Assembly: GCF_032878875.1 (NCBI RefSeq)
Contig: NZ_CP118157.1
Location: 3,348,001 to 3,412,000, forward strand
Length of the DNA: 64,000 nucleotides
Direction: 5' to 3'
Source: Microbacterium sp. AB
Lineage (GTDB): Bacteria > Actinomycetota > Actinomycetes > Actinomycetales > Microbacteriaceae
Under the pieces are notes generated by a model. That model had not been told where the DNA came from and ran no database searches. It worked only from the letters and a program-made list of their open reading frames with translations. The translations under genes and the position numbers were made by a program. The stretch's first letter is position 1; every line of letters begins with the position of its first letter. Shown in pieces: positions 1-8,299 of the stretch.

Positions 1-693
1 CTGTCCTTCGTCGCCGGTCGCACGAACCGCATCGGGCTGGCGGCCAACGTGCACAACCTGCAGCTGAGGCCGCCCGCGGTGCTCGCACGCTCCGCGGCGA
101 GCCTCGACAGGCTCTCCGGCGGGCGCTTCTCCCTCGCGCTCGGCGCCGGGGCGATCCCGGACGCGGCCGTCGGGATGGGCGCACCGCCCTCCACGGCCGG
201 GCAGCGGGTCAGCGCCCTCGAGGAGGCGCTGGGGGTGATCCGCGCGCTCTGGGACGTCGACGCCGACACGGACGTCTCGCTGCCGGGTCCCTTCTATCCG
301 ATCCCCGGCGCGAAGCGCGGGCCCGCCCCCGTCCGTCCGATCCCGATCTGGCTCGGCGCGCACCGGCCGCGCATGCTGCGCATCGTCGGGACGCTCGCCG
401 ACGGATGGCTCCCCTCGCTCGAGCGCATCGGCGGCCCGGACGCGGTCGTCGCGTCGCACGCCGCGATCGACGAGGCCGCGACCGCGGCCGGGCGCGATCC
501 TCGCGACATCCGGCGCCTCCTGAACGTCCCCCCGGACGCGGCGCAGCCCGAGCGTCTCGCCGATCTCGCGCTCGAGCACGGCTTCGCGACGTTCATCCTC
601 TTCAGCGACGATCCCGCCGTGCTGCGCGCGTACGGGGAAGAGGTCGCGCCCGCCGTTCGCGAGCGCGTCGCCGTGGAGCGCGCGCGCCGCTGA
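1..693 (+). CDS. LLM class flavin-dependent oxidoreductase, 5' end missing
   Basis: The frame is open from the first base of the window, so the N-terminus lies outside; the first GTG inside (position 49) is an internal valine. The visible 230 residues are the C-terminal two thirds of a luciferase-like (bacterial luciferase / F420 or FMN-dependent) TIM-barrel oxidoreductase. The segments RTNRIGLAANV, SLDRLSGGRFSLALGAG and IPIWLGAHRPRMLRIVGTLA are the strands and phosphate-contacting loops typical of this superfamily. The cofactor (FMN or F420) and substrate cannot be told from this part. It ends in a hairpin shared with the convergent DsbA-like gene. Confidence 0.85.
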   Translation: MSFVAGRTNRIGLAANVHNLQLRPPAVLARSAASLDRLSGGRFSLALGAGAIPDAAVGMGAPPSTAGQRVSALEEALGVIRALWDVDADTDVSLPGPFYPIPGAKRGPAPVRPIPIWLGAHRPRMLRIVGTLADGWLPSLERIGGPDAVVASHAAIDEAATAAGRDPRDIRRLLNVPPDAAQPERLADLALEHGFATFILFSDDPAVLRAYGEEVAPAVRERVAVERARR

Positions 694-696
694 CGC

Positions 697-737
697 CCGG
701 CGCGCCGACGGGCAGTCCCTGCTCCGTCGCGCGCCGG
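697..737. terminator. Hairpin between convergent genes
   Basis: The arms CCGGCGCG and CGACGG pair with CCGTCG and CGCGCCGG, with one bulged C and an 11-12 nt loop. It starts 4 nt after the stop of the luciferase-like gene and faces the end of the DsbA-like gene. There is no T-run, as is common for high-GC actinobacterial terminators, so the function is inferred from position. Confidence 0.5.
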
Positions 738-800
738 ACGGCGCGCCCTACGGCCGGACGACGACGACGCTCGCCGCGGGGCGCCGCGAGCGGGACTCGG

Positions 801-1475
801 TCACACCGTCTCCTGTGCGCGTTCCGCCGCGACGCGTTCGAGCGCGCCGGCGAAGACGTCGGGCGCCTGAGCGCCGGACAGCCCGTAACGGCCGTCGATG
901 ACGTAGAACGGCACCCCGCCGATCCCCAGGCGGCCGGCGAGGGCCTCGTCCTCGCGGACCTCGGCGAGGAACTGCTCGCCGGCGAGCACGTCCGCGGCCT
1001 TCCCGCGGTCGAGACCCGCCTGCTCGGCGAGGTCGGCGAGCACGTCCCGGTCGGAGAGGTCCAGACCGCGCTCGAACTGCGCGCTGAAGAGCAGCTCGAC
1101 GAGCTCGAGCTGCCGGCCCTCGGCACGAGCGAACTGCAGGAGCCGGTGGGCGCGCACGGTGTTGCGGTGCTTGACGTCGTCCATGCGGTAGTCGAGGCCC
1201 AGGCTCGCGGCGACGGCCGTCATCTGAGCGCGCATCTCCGCCGCGCGCTCGGGGCTGCCGCCCTTGTGCTTCCCGCCGAGGTACTCCTCCCTCGTCCCGG
1301 CGAAGTCCTCCGGGGTGTCGGGCGAGAGCTCGAAGCTGCGGTAGACGACCTCGATCTCGGAGCCGGGATGCTCGTTCGCGAACCGCTCGGCTCCCTCCTC
1401 GAGACGTCGCTTGCCGATGAAGCACCACGGGCACGCGACGTCCGACCAGACCTCGATGCGGATGGGCTCACTCAT
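801..1475 (-). CDS. DsbA family (FrnE-like) thiol oxidoreductase
   Basis: This 224-residue protein starts MSEPIRIEVWSDVACPWC and has the thioredoxin-fold active-site motif CPWC at residues 15-18, followed by a long helical insertion. This is the pattern of the FrnE / 2-hydroxychromene-2-carboxylate isomerase branch of the DsbA superfamily. There is no signal peptide, so it should act in the cytoplasm, probably as a thiol-disulfide oxidoreductase or glutathione/mycothiol-type isomerase. The ATG at 1475 is chosen because the conserved domain begins there; the frame is open further upstream but that part is non-conserved. Its start overlaps the stop of the decayed alcohol dehydrogenase upstream, so it was probably translationally coupled to it. 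Confidence 0.85.
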   Translation of the reverse strand: MSEPIRIEVWSDVACPWCFIGKRRLEEGAERFANEHPGSEIEVVYRSFELSPDTPEDFAGTREEYLGGKHKGGSPERAAEMRAQMTAVAASLGLDYRMDDVKHRNTVRAHRLLQFARAEGRQLELVELLFSAQFERGLDLSDRDVLADLAEQAGLDRGKAADVLAGEQFLAEVREDEALAGRLGIGGVPFYVIDGRYGLSGAQAPDVFAGALERVAAERAQETV

Positions 1476-1786
1476 GATCAGACCCTTTCTCTCCGAAGAC
1501 CGCCACCAGGCGGATGCCCCGCGTCTCCCCGCGGGCGAGGCGCTGCAGCCCCTCGTCGATGTCGTCGAAGCCGATCGGCTCCGTCGCGGTGCGGAACCGT
1601 CCGGCGGCGACGAGGCCCACGACCTCGGCCGCATCGGCGGGAGTGCCCCCGAGCGATCCGACGAGCGTGACCTGCTTCATCGTGATCAGCTGCGTCGGGA
1701 GCGTCGCCTCCGCCACGCCGAACCCGACCTGCACGACCGACCCGCTCGAGCGGTCTTCCCACGTCGATGAACTGCCATGCGCGCAT
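1468..1786 (-). pseudogene. Internally deleted zinc-type alcohol dehydrogenase remnant
   Basis: From the ATG at 1786 the first codons read MRAWQFIDVGRPLE, matching the start of the alcohol dehydrogenase at 3046-3996 (MKAWQFTKTHEPL). Immediately afterwards, in another frame, the sequence matches that paralogue's last 80-90 residues (SVVQVGFGVAE..., TMKQVTLVGSLGGT, GIRLVAVFGEKG). Compared with the paralogue about 215 codons are missing, including the zinc site and the nucleotide-binding fold, and the join is out of frame. The gene cannot make an active enzyme. The C-terminal part still reads open to a stop at 1468, overlapping the DsbA-like start. Confidence 0.75.
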
Positions 1787-1891
1787 CTGGACGCACTCTC
1801 CTGCGGATCGCTCGCTGACGTTCTCTGAGATGATGCCACCCCGAGCGCGCCGCTCCGCACAGGAGGGGGCGACGTCGAGGGCGCGGGACGT

Positions 1892-1940
1892 CCGGACGGG
1901 GCCGTGCGGGCATCGTACGAGCCCGCACGGCCCCGTCCGG
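1892..1940 (-). terminator. Perfect 20-bp-stem terminator hairpin
   Basis: Positions 1892-1911 and 1921-1940 are perfect reverse complements (20 bp, almost all G and C) around a 9-nt loop. It lies 10 nt beyond the stop of the quinone oxidoreductase gene read on the minus strand. There is no U-tract. The exceptional stability and position support a rho-independent-like terminator. Confidence 0.75.
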
Positions 1941-1949
1941 TGACAGGCC

Positions 1950-2915
1950 TCAGTGCGTGAGGAGCACCTTGCCGGTCGAGTTGCGCGACTTGATCGCGGC
2001 GATCGCGGCGCCGGCCTCGGAGACCGGGTAGCGAGCGCCGATGTTCACGGTCAGCTCGCCGCTCGCGACCCACGCGAACAGATCGGCGGCACGGCGGCGC
2101 AGCTCCTCCGTCGTGCGGGTGAAGTGGACCACCATCGTGCTCGTCACCGACAGCGAGCCCCCGAAGGTGAGCCGGGACAGGTCCAGCGGCGGGACGGGGC
2201 CGCTCGCGCCTCCGTAGACGACGAGCCGGCCGCGCTCGCGCAGGGCCGCGAGTCCGCCGTCGAACGTGTCCGCGCCCACGCTGTCGTAGACGGCCGCGAC
2301 GCCCTCGCCGCCGGTGAGCTCACGCGCACGGTCCGAGAACCCGTCGTAGAAGAGCACGTGGTCCGCGCCGGCCGCTCGCGCGACCTCGGCCTTCTCCTCG
2401 GTCGACACCGTGCCGATCACGGTGCCGCCGCGCAGCTTCGCCACCTGGGTCAGCAGCACGCCCACCCCGCCCGCGGCGGCGTGCACGATCACCGGGTCCC
2501 CGTCCTGGACCGCGTAGGCGTCGGTCGCCAGGTAGTGCGCGGTCGTGCCCTGCAGCAGCAGCGCCGTCGCGGTCTCGTCGTCGACCTCGTCGGGGATCGG
2601 GATGGCCCGTCCCGCCTCGACGGCGGTGAACTCCGCGAAGCTGCCCTGGCCTCCCGAATGCCAGCCGACGCGCTGGCCGACCTTCAGGTCGGAGACGTCG
2701 GCACCGACCTCGACGATCACGCCGACGCCCTCCACCCCGGCGACGAAGGGCGCCTGGATGGGCGTTCCTCCCCCGAGCTGGTGCGCGTCCATGAAGTTCA
2801 GGCCCGAGACGTTCACCTGGACCAGCACCTGTGTCGGAGCGGGCGTCGGTCGATCGGTCTCCGTCCAGACGGCGACCTCGGGACCGCCGAAGCGGTCGAT
2901 CACGATGGCATGCAT
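1950..2915 (-). CDS. Quinone oxidoreductase-type medium-chain dehydrogenase
   Basis: This 321-residue protein belongs to the NADPH:quinone oxidoreductase branch of the zinc-alcohol-dehydrogenase superfamily. It has the N-terminal GroES-like fold (MHAIVIDRFGGPEV), VEGVGVIVEVG in place of the zinc-binding GHE motif, and the nucleotide loop HAAAGGVGVLLTQ near residue 140. No structural-zinc cysteine cluster is present, as expected for the zinc-free QOR type. It probably reduces a quinone or enone with NADPH in the cytoplasm. The ATG at 2915 follows GAAAGGGG at good distance, so the longer open frame upstream is not used. The 130 bp between it and the next dehydrogenase upstream hold no gene. Confidence 0.85.
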   Translation of the reverse strand: MHAIVIDRFGGPEVAVWTETDRPTPAPTQVLVQVNVSGLNFMDAHQLGGGTPIQAPFVAGVEGVGVIVEVGADVSDLKVGQRVGWHSGGQGSFAEFTAVEAGRAIPIPDEVDDETATALLLQGTTAHYLATDAYAVQDGDPVIVHAAAGGVGVLLTQVAKLRGGTVIGTVSTEEKAEVARAAGADHVLFYDGFSDRARELTGGEGVAAVYDSVGADTFDGGLAALRERGRLVVYGGASGPVPPLDLSRLTFGGSLSVTSTMVVHFTRTTEELRRRAADLFAWVASGELTVNIGARYPVSEAGAAIAAIKSRNSTGKVLLTH

Positions 2916-3045
2916 GGCGATGCCCCTTTCTTCTCGTGGCGCTGGTGCGCCGTGGTGGTCGGGCATGGGCGATCCCGATCCGGATGCCCTGTGGAGCCGT
3001 GCGGCCCGGACCGTCCGGGCTCCGAGCGGCCGAGTGCGACCCGCA

Positions 3046-3996
3046 TCAGTCCGCGATCTTGGCGACCAGCCGGCCGACGACCGTGCCCTCGGAGAGCCGA
3101 CGCAGGCCGTCCGGGATCTCGTCGAAGGCGATCGTCGTGATCGCGGGGTCCAGTCGCCCGGTGGCGAGGACCTCGTAGACCCCGCGCAGGTCGTCCTTGG
3201 TGCCGCCGAGGACGCCGACGAGGGTGATCTGACGCATGATGAGCGCCTGGGTGCTGATCGTGGCCTGCAGGCGGCCCATGCCGACCTGCACGACGCGCCC
3301 GTCCGGCCGGACGGTCTCGATCGCGGCGGCCGTGGTGGTGCCGAAGCCGGCGAAGTCCACGATCACGTCCAGCTGCTCGTCCGCGAATGCGCTGATGTCG
3401 GCCGCGACGCGCTTCACGCCGATCTGATCGCCCAGCCCCCAGACGTCCTCCTTGACCTCGGCGGCATAGACCTCCGCCCCCTGGAGCACGGCGATCCGCG
3501 CGCCGATCTGCCCGAGCCCGCCCAGGCCGATGATGCCGACCTTGGTGCCGGCCACGACCTGCCCGGCGGCGACGACGGCGTGGTAGGCGGTGACGCCCGC
3601 ATCCGTCCCCGCCGCGGCCTGCTCGAACGGGACCCCGTCGGGGATGCGCACGAGCGCTTCCGGGGGAGCGGTCAGCCTGAACGAGTAGCCGCCGTCCCGG
3701 CCCAGACCGGGAACGCGGTCGCCGACGAGGGCGATCCCCACGCGGTCGCCGACGCGCCACTCCGCGACGTCGGCGCCGACCTCGCTGATGACCCCGGCGA
3801 CCTCATGCCCGAGCGTCAGCGGCACCTGCGCGCCGGGAGCCAGCGGGAACGACTCGTCCTCCAGCAGGCCGACGTCCGAGTGGCACAGGCCCGCGGCCTT
3901 GATGTCCACGACCACCTCGCCCGGGGCGGCGGTGGGCTCGTCGACCTCGGCGAGGACGAGGGGTTCATGGGTCTTGGTGAACTGCCATGCCTTCAT
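3046..3996 (-). CDS. Zinc-type alcohol dehydrogenase family protein
   Basis: This 316-residue medium-chain dehydrogenase starts MKAWQFTKTHEPL. It has GHEVAGVISEVG at about residue 63 (catalytic zinc region) and the Rossmann loop GLGGLGQIG at about 157-165. The lobe of four structural-zinc cysteines is absent. The expected reaction is NAD(P)-dependent oxidation of an alcohol or reduction of an aldehyde or ketone; the substrate is unknown. It is the closest relative in the window of the decayed gene at 1468-1786. It is encoded on the same strand as the MarR-type regulator upstream (109 bp gap) and could be co-transcribed with it. Confidence 0.85.
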   Translation of the reverse strand: MKAWQFTKTHEPLVLAEVDEPTAAPGEVVVDIKAAGLCHSDVGLLEDESFPLAPGAQVPLTLGHEVAGVISEVGADVAEWRVGDRVGIALVGDRVPGLGRDGGYSFRLTAPPEALVRIPDGVPFEQAAAGTDAGVTAYHAVVAAGQVVAGTKVGIIGLGGLGQIGARIAVLQGAEVYAAEVKEDVWGLGDQIGVKRVAADISAFADEQLDVIVDFAGFGTTTAAAIETVRPDGRVVQVGMGRLQATISTQALIMRQITLVGVLGGTKDDLRGVYEVLATGRLDPAITTIAFDEIPDGLRRLSEGTVVGRLVAKIAD

Positions 3997-4105
3997 TGCA
4001 TCTGCTCCTAACAGGCGGTCGCATTCTCTCGGGTGGGCGTCGTCGCAGGGGACCGCGGCTGCGGCGACGGGAAGGGGCGGGCAGTCGGCACCGACTGCGG
4101 CCTCC

Positions 4106-4576
4106 TCAGGCTGTCTGCCTCATGGACGGGCTCGCGGCGCGGGTGACCGACTCGTCGAGCGAGCCGAGCAGCGCGATCACCGGGGCGAGGTCGAGGTCGT
4201 CGTCGACGTGCGGAGCGAGGAATCGCGCCCACTCCTGGCGCACCCTCTCCAGGTTGCGGGCGGCGACGGGCGTGGGGTGCACGCTCACGGACCGACGATC
4301 CGCCGGGTTCGGGACGCGTTCGATCATGCCCCGCTCCTCCAGCGAGCGCAGGACCGCGCTCGCGTTGCTGGACCGGAGGCCGACCTCCGCGCAGATCCCC
4401 GACGGGCTGACGCCCGGATGCCGCTGGACGTGGTCCATGACGAGGCTCTCGAGCTCGGTCACCTCGAGGATCTCGGGATCGAAGTGCCCGTACAGACGGA
4501 CGTCTCGCGCCACGCTGAGGATGAAGTGCGCGAGGTCGGCGAGCTGCGCCGACCTGTCCTGCCTGCTGGCTGCCAT
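4106..4576 (-). CDS. MarR family transcriptional regulator
   Basis: The 156-residue protein is a winged-helix regulator. The middle section (about residues 50-105) carries the recognition-helix pattern LRSSNASAVLRSLEERGMIER followed (split here as LRSSNASAVL and RSLEERGMIER) by the wing NPADRRSVSVHPT, with helical dimerisation segments on both sides. It is transcribed divergently from an MFS efflux gene across a short AT-rich dyad-bearing gap, the standard arrangement in which a MarR repressor controls itself and an efflux pump and is released by a small aromatic ligand. The ligand is unknown. Confidence 0.88.
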   Translation of the reverse strand: MAASRQDRSAQLADLAHFILSVARDVRLYGHFDPEILEVTELESLVMDHVQRHPGVSPSGICAEVGLRSSNASAVLRSLEERGMIERVPNPADRRSVSVHPTPVAARNLERVRQEWARFLAPHVDDDLDLAPVIALLGSLDESVTRAASPSMRQTA

Positions 4577-4598
4577 CTGCGGCCTCCTTCGAAACTAT

Positions 4599-4619
4599 TG
4601 CTATAGTAGCATAGCTATG
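4599..4619. promoter_or_regulatory. Overlapping dyads between marR-type gene and MFS gene
   Basis: In an AT-rich island, TGCTA-TAG-TAGCA (4599-4611) is a perfect inverted repeat and CATAGCTATG (4610-4619) is a perfect 10-bp palindrome overlapping it. They sit between the divergent starts of the regulator (4576) and the transporter (4645). This is the expected place and form for a MarR-type operator; binding is inferred. Confidence 0.6.
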
Positions 4620-4644
4620 TTCATGTAGATAATTGGAGGTGTGG

Positions 4645-5919
4645 GTGACCCCGCGTACACAGTCTGACCAGCATTCGACGACCACGGCGACCGCCCGGAT
4701 CGGCATCGGCCTGATGCTCACGCTCGCCCTGCTGTCCGGGATCGCGCCGTTCGCGATCGACATGTACCTGCCGGCGTTCCCGGAGATGGTCGCCGAGCTC
4801 GACACCACGGCCTCGGGCGTCCAGCTGTCGTTGACGGCCTTCCTCGTCGGCGCCGGCGTCGGCCAGGTGATCTTCGGGCCGCTCTCCGACCGGTTCGGCC
4901 GGCTCGGGCCGCTCGTCGCGGGAATGCTCATCTATCTCGCCGCCAGCGTGGCGACGGCGCTCGCCCCGACGGTCGAGTTCCTCATCGGCGCGCGTCTCGT
5001 CCAGGGTCTCGCGGGAGCGGCCGGGATGGTCATCTCTCGCGCCATCATCAGCGACCTCGCCAAGGGCGTCGAAGCTGCACGCGGACTCAGCGTGGTCATG
5101 ACGGTCAGCGGGATCGCCCCCGTGCTCGCCCCCGTCGCGGGCAGCCTGCTCACCGAGCCCATCGGCTGGCGCGGCCTGATGTGGGTCGTCACGGGCCTGG
5201 TGGCCATCGGTCTCATCGCCGTCTTCCTCTCCGTCCGCGAGACCCGGCCGCGCACCGTGCGCGACGCCGCACGCCAGGGACCGAAGACGTCGCCCGTGCG
5301 GGCGCTCACCTCCCGCGCGTATCTGGGCAACATGCTCGCCTACGTCTTCGCCTTCACGACGATGATGGCCTACATCTCCGCCTCGCCGTTCCTCTACCAG
5401 GGGATGATGGGCATGGACCAGGTCCAGTACGGGCTGGCCTTCGGCCTCAACGCGCTCGCGCTCATGCTCGTCGGAGCCCTCTCCGCCCGGCTGACGCGGC
5501 GCTTCCACGTCGCAGCGCTCGCCCGCACCGGGCTCCTGCTGAACCTCGCCTCCGTGGCCGTCTTCGCGGTCCTCGTCTTCACGGGCGCACCGGCGATCTG
5601 GCTCACGGTGCCGATCCTCGTCTCCGTCGGCGTGCTCGGGCTCAGCTTCGGCAACGCCACCGCGCTCGCGCTCGCGGCCGTGCCCGCCGCCGCGGGTCTC
5701 GGCTCGGCGATCCTCGGCCTGCTTCAGCACGTCTTCGCCGGCATCGCGGCGCCGATCGTCAGCATCGCCGGCGAGACCACGGCCGTGCCGCTCGCCATCA
5801 CGATGCTCGTCACCTCGGCCCTCGCGAACATCGCGTTCGCCGTCGCCCGAGGCGCCGATCCGCGGCACTCCGCCGCTCCCGCGACGGAGCCCGCCACCGA
5901 GCGCGTGGAGACCGCGTAG
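4645..5919 (+). CDS. Bcr/CflA family MFS drug efflux transporter
   Basis: This 424-residue protein has about twelve hydrophobic segments. The TM1 signature APFAIDMYLPAFPEM is diagnostic of the Bcr/CflA (DHA1) branch, and the loop-2 motif GPLSDRFGR is classic for MFS. It should export a small hydrophobic drug or metabolite by proton antiport through the inner membrane. The GTG at 4645 is preferred because GGAGG ends 5 nt before it; a TTG at 4633 is in frame but overlaps the SD. Control by the divergent MarR-type protein is likely. Confidence 0.9.
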   Translation: MTPRTQSDQHSTTTATARIGIGLMLTLALLSGIAPFAIDMYLPAFPEMVAELDTTASGVQLSLTAFLVGAGVGQVIFGPLSDRFGRLGPLVAGMLIYLAASVATALAPTVEFLIGARLVQGLAGAAGMVISRAIISDLAKGVEAARGLSVVMTVSGIAPVLAPVAGSLLTEPIGWRGLMWVVTGLVAIGLIAVFLSVRETRPRTVRDAARQGPKTSPVRALTSRAYLGNMLAYVFAFTTMMAYISASPFLYQGMMGMDQVQYGLAFGLNALALMLVGALSARLTRRFHVAALARTGLLLNLASVAVFAVLVFTGAPAIWLTVPILVSVGVLGLSFGNATALALAAVPAAAGLGSAILGLLQHVFAGIAAPIVSIAGETTAVPLAITMLVTSALANIAFAVARGADPRHSAAPATEPATERVETA

Positions 5920-5921
5920 GA

Positions 5922-5965
5922 GCACGGAGGGCGCCGGGCGCGGCGCGTCCGGCGCCCTCCGGTGC
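5922..5965. terminator. Bidirectional terminator hairpin
   Basis: GGAGGGCGCCGG (5926-5937) pairs perfectly with CCGGCGCCCTCC (5949-5960) around an 11-nt loop. The stem extends by GCAC/GTGC past one bulged G. It lies just after the MFS stop and before the stop of the convergent SDR gene. Confidence 0.7.
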
Positions 5966-6004
5966 GGCCGGGTCCGTGTCGGCTGCACGAGGCTCCGCCC
6001 GTCC

Positions 6005-6766
6005 TCAGCGCACCTGGGGGATGGTCACGCCTCCCGCGACCCAGATCGACTCACCCGTCGTGTACGGCAGGCCGCCCGTCGCGAGGGTCGCGACCGTGCG
6101 GGCAACATCCTGCGGCGTGCCCCAGCGACGCATCGGCACGGCATCGCGGACGATCTCCTCGATGCGGGGCGCCGCCGCGGCGGTCATGGGCGTGCGGATG
6201 AAGCCCGGCCTGACCTCGTGCACGTGGATGCCGTCGACGGCGAGCCGTGCGGCGTAGAGCTGGGTCATCTTGCTGACGGCGGCCTTGCCGATCGCGTACT
6301 GGGCGCGGTCGTAGGCGGCGATGTGGGCCGCCATCGACGCGATGTTGACGATGCTGCGATAGTGCGTCGACGCGGACGCGACCATGCTGCGGGCGACCGC
6401 CTGCGACAGGAAGAACGTGCCGCGCAGGTTGACGTTCAGCGAACGGTCGAAGTCCGCGGGCTGCACGTCGAGGATGTCGGTCGGCGGCCGCACCGCGATG
6501 CCCGCGTTGTTCACGAGCGTGTCGATGCCGCCGAAGTCGGCCACGATCCTGTCGACGACCTCCTGGTGCTCCTCGACGAGGGAGATGTCGAGCCGGTAGT
6601 AGCGGAAGCCCTCCGGCAGCGGCGTCTCGGCCTCTGCGAGGTCCGGCTCGACCAGGTCGACGCACGCGCCGCAGAAGCCGCGGGCCTGCAGCTCGTCGAG
6701 GATGGCGCGTCCGATCCCGCGGAGCCCCCCGGTCACGACCGCGACGGGACGATGCTCGTCTGACAT
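6005..6766 (-). CDS. Short-chain dehydrogenase/reductase (SDR)
   Basis: This 253-residue classical SDR has the cofactor motif TGGLRGIGR (12-20), NNAG near residue 87 and the catalytic set Ser144, Tyr157, Lys161 (YAIGK). The expected activity is NAD(P)-dependent alcohol/ketone interconversion. The ATG at 6766 (MSDEHRPVAVVTGG) begins the conserved fold 11 nt after the BVMO stop, so it is the third gene of a hydrolase-BVMO-SDR operon. A plausible job is oxidising a secondary alcohol to the ketone that the BVMO uses. It ends at the hairpin shared with the MFS gene. Confidence 0.88.
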   Translation of the reverse strand: MSDEHRPVAVVTGGLRGIGRAILDELQARGFCGACVDLVEPDLAEAETPLPEGFRYYRLDISLVEEHQEVVDRIVADFGGIDTLVNNAGIAVRPPTDILDVQPADFDRSLNVNLRGTFFLSQAVARSMVASASTHYRSIVNIASMAAHIAAYDRAQYAIGKAAVSKMTQLYAARLAVDGIHVHEVRPGFIRTPMTAAAAPRIEEIVRDAVPMRRWGTPQDVARTVATLATGGLPYTTGESIWVAGGVTIPQVR

Positions 6767-6777
6767 GATCCGCCCCC

Positions 6778-8271
6778 TCAGCCGACCGCGACCGGTTGGC
6801 GGACCGTGTACACGTCCGGCTCGAAGGTGGCGTTCGTCTCCCGGAAGGCGTGCATGAAGTCCGGCCAGATCAGGGTCAGCGCACCGCTGCGCGGATCGAC
6901 GTACCAGTTGCGGCATCCGCCGTCGAGCCAGACCGTGCCCTCGCTGAGCTCCCGCACCCGGGCGACGTACTCCTCCTCCGCCTCCTCGGTCACCTCGAGC
7001 ACCGGGGCGTCGGCCTCGTGCGAGAACCGGAGCGCGCCGAGGATGTAGTCCATCTGCGCCTCGAGGATGTAGATCGCGGAGTTGTGCCCGCTGCTGGTGT
7101 TGGGGCCGTTCATGATGAACAGGTTCGGGAAGCCGTGGGTCGTGTTCGAGGCGTAGGCCGTCATGCCGTCGCTCCAGGCGTCGGCGAGCGTGACTCCCTC
7201 GCGTCCGTGGACGATGTCGGCGAACAGCGGCTCCGTCGCCTCGAACCCGGTGGCGAAGACGATGACGTCGACGTCGAACGCGTTGCCCGCGGCGCTGATC
7301 GCCCGGCTGCCGTCGATGCGCGCGAGCGCGGACGCCTCCAGCGTCACGTGGTCCTGCTGCAGGGTCGGGTAGTAGAGGTCCGAGCCGAGCAGGCGCTTGC
7401 AGCCGAGCTCGTAGTCGGGCGTCAGCTTCGCGCGCAGGACGGGGTCGCCGACGCTGCGCTCCAGGTGGTCGAGGGGGATCCTCCGCGCCGCCTCGAGGTA
7501 CTTCGGGACGCCGCGGCGGGCGGCGAAGTTCGCCTCGGCGGTCCAGAAGGTCTCGGCGCGCAGGGCTCGCAGCGTGTCGGGGCTGCGCTCGAACAGGCGC
7601 TGCTGGGCCGGGCTGTACTCGGGGTTCGGCGCCGGGATGATGTAGGCGGGGCTGCGCTGGAAGACCACGACCTCGGACGCGACGGCGGCGAGCTCGGGAA
7701 GCAGCTGGACCCCCGACGCCCCCGAGCCGACGAGGGCGATGCGCTTGCCCTCCAGCGGGACGTCGTGGTTCCACCGCGCCGAGTGGAAGAACTCGCCGGC
7801 GAAGGTGTCCCTGCCGGGGATGTCGGGCAGACGCTCGTCCGCGAGGTGCCCGCATGCGGTCACCAGGAACTGCGCGGAGTAGGTGGCGTGCGGCGTCTCG
7901 ACGGTCCAGCGGCCCGCCTCGCCGTCCCACGTGGCGCGCTCCATCGGCTCGCCGAAGCGGATGTGGTCGAGGAGCCCCTCCTCCCGCGCCGACGCGCGGA
8001 GGTACTCCTGGATCTCCCTCCCCGGCGCCCTCACCCGCGACCAGTGCGGGTTCAGGCGGAAGGAGAACGAGTACACCTGCGACGGGACGTCGCACGCGAC
8101 CCCGGGATAGGTGTTGTCCCGCCAGGCGCCGCCGACGTCGTCGGCCCGCTCGACGATGACGAAGTCGTCCGTGCCCTCGCGCTTGAGCCTGATCCCCAGG
8201 CCGAGCCCGGCGAAGCCGGCGCCGACGATGAGCACCTCGGTCGTGACGAGCGTGTTCGCGGTGATGGACAT
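6778..8271 (-). CDS. Flavin-containing Baeyer-Villiger monooxygenase
   Basis: This 497-residue class B flavin monooxygenase has the FAD loop GAGFAGLG (17-24), the fingerprint FxGxxxHxxxW as FAGEFFHSARW (157-167) and the NADPH loop GSGASG (about 182-187). The downstream ATGFEAT-type segment is also present. Type I BVMOs insert one oxygen from O2 next to a ketone carbonyl to give an ester or lactone, using NADPH. It lies between a hydrolase gene (28 nt upstream) and an SDR gene (11 nt downstream). This gives the set alcohol to ketone to ester to alcohol plus acid. Substrate class (cyclic, aryl or linear ketone) is not decidable here. Confidence 0.9.
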   Translation of the reverse strand: MSITANTLVTTEVLIVGAGFAGLGLGIRLKREGTDDFVIVERADDVGGAWRDNTYPGVACDVPSQVYSFSFRLNPHWSRVRAPGREIQEYLRASAREEGLLDHIRFGEPMERATWDGEAGRWTVETPHATYSAQFLVTACGHLADERLPDIPGRDTFAGEFFHSARWNHDVPLEGKRIALVGSGASGVQLLPELAAVASEVVVFQRSPAYIIPAPNPEYSPAQQRLFERSPDTLRALRAETFWTAEANFAARRGVPKYLEAARRIPLDHLERSVGDPVLRAKLTPDYELGCKRLLGSDLYYPTLQQDHVTLEASALARIDGSRAISAAGNAFDVDVIVFATGFEATEPLFADIVHGREGVTLADAWSDGMTAYASNTTHGFPNLFIMNGPNTSSGHNSAIYILEAQMDYILGALRFSHEADAPVLEVTEEAEEEYVARVRELSEGTVWLDGGCRNWYVDPRSGALTLIWPDFMHAFRETNATFEPDVYTVRQPVAVG

Positions 8272-8299
8272 CTCTCCTCCTCCGGATCGGGTTCTCCCG

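Noticed and set aside
5960..5980. CCGTGTCGG resembling a half regulon site
   Set aside because: It is inside the gap after a terminator between convergent genes, with no matching left arm and no promoter.
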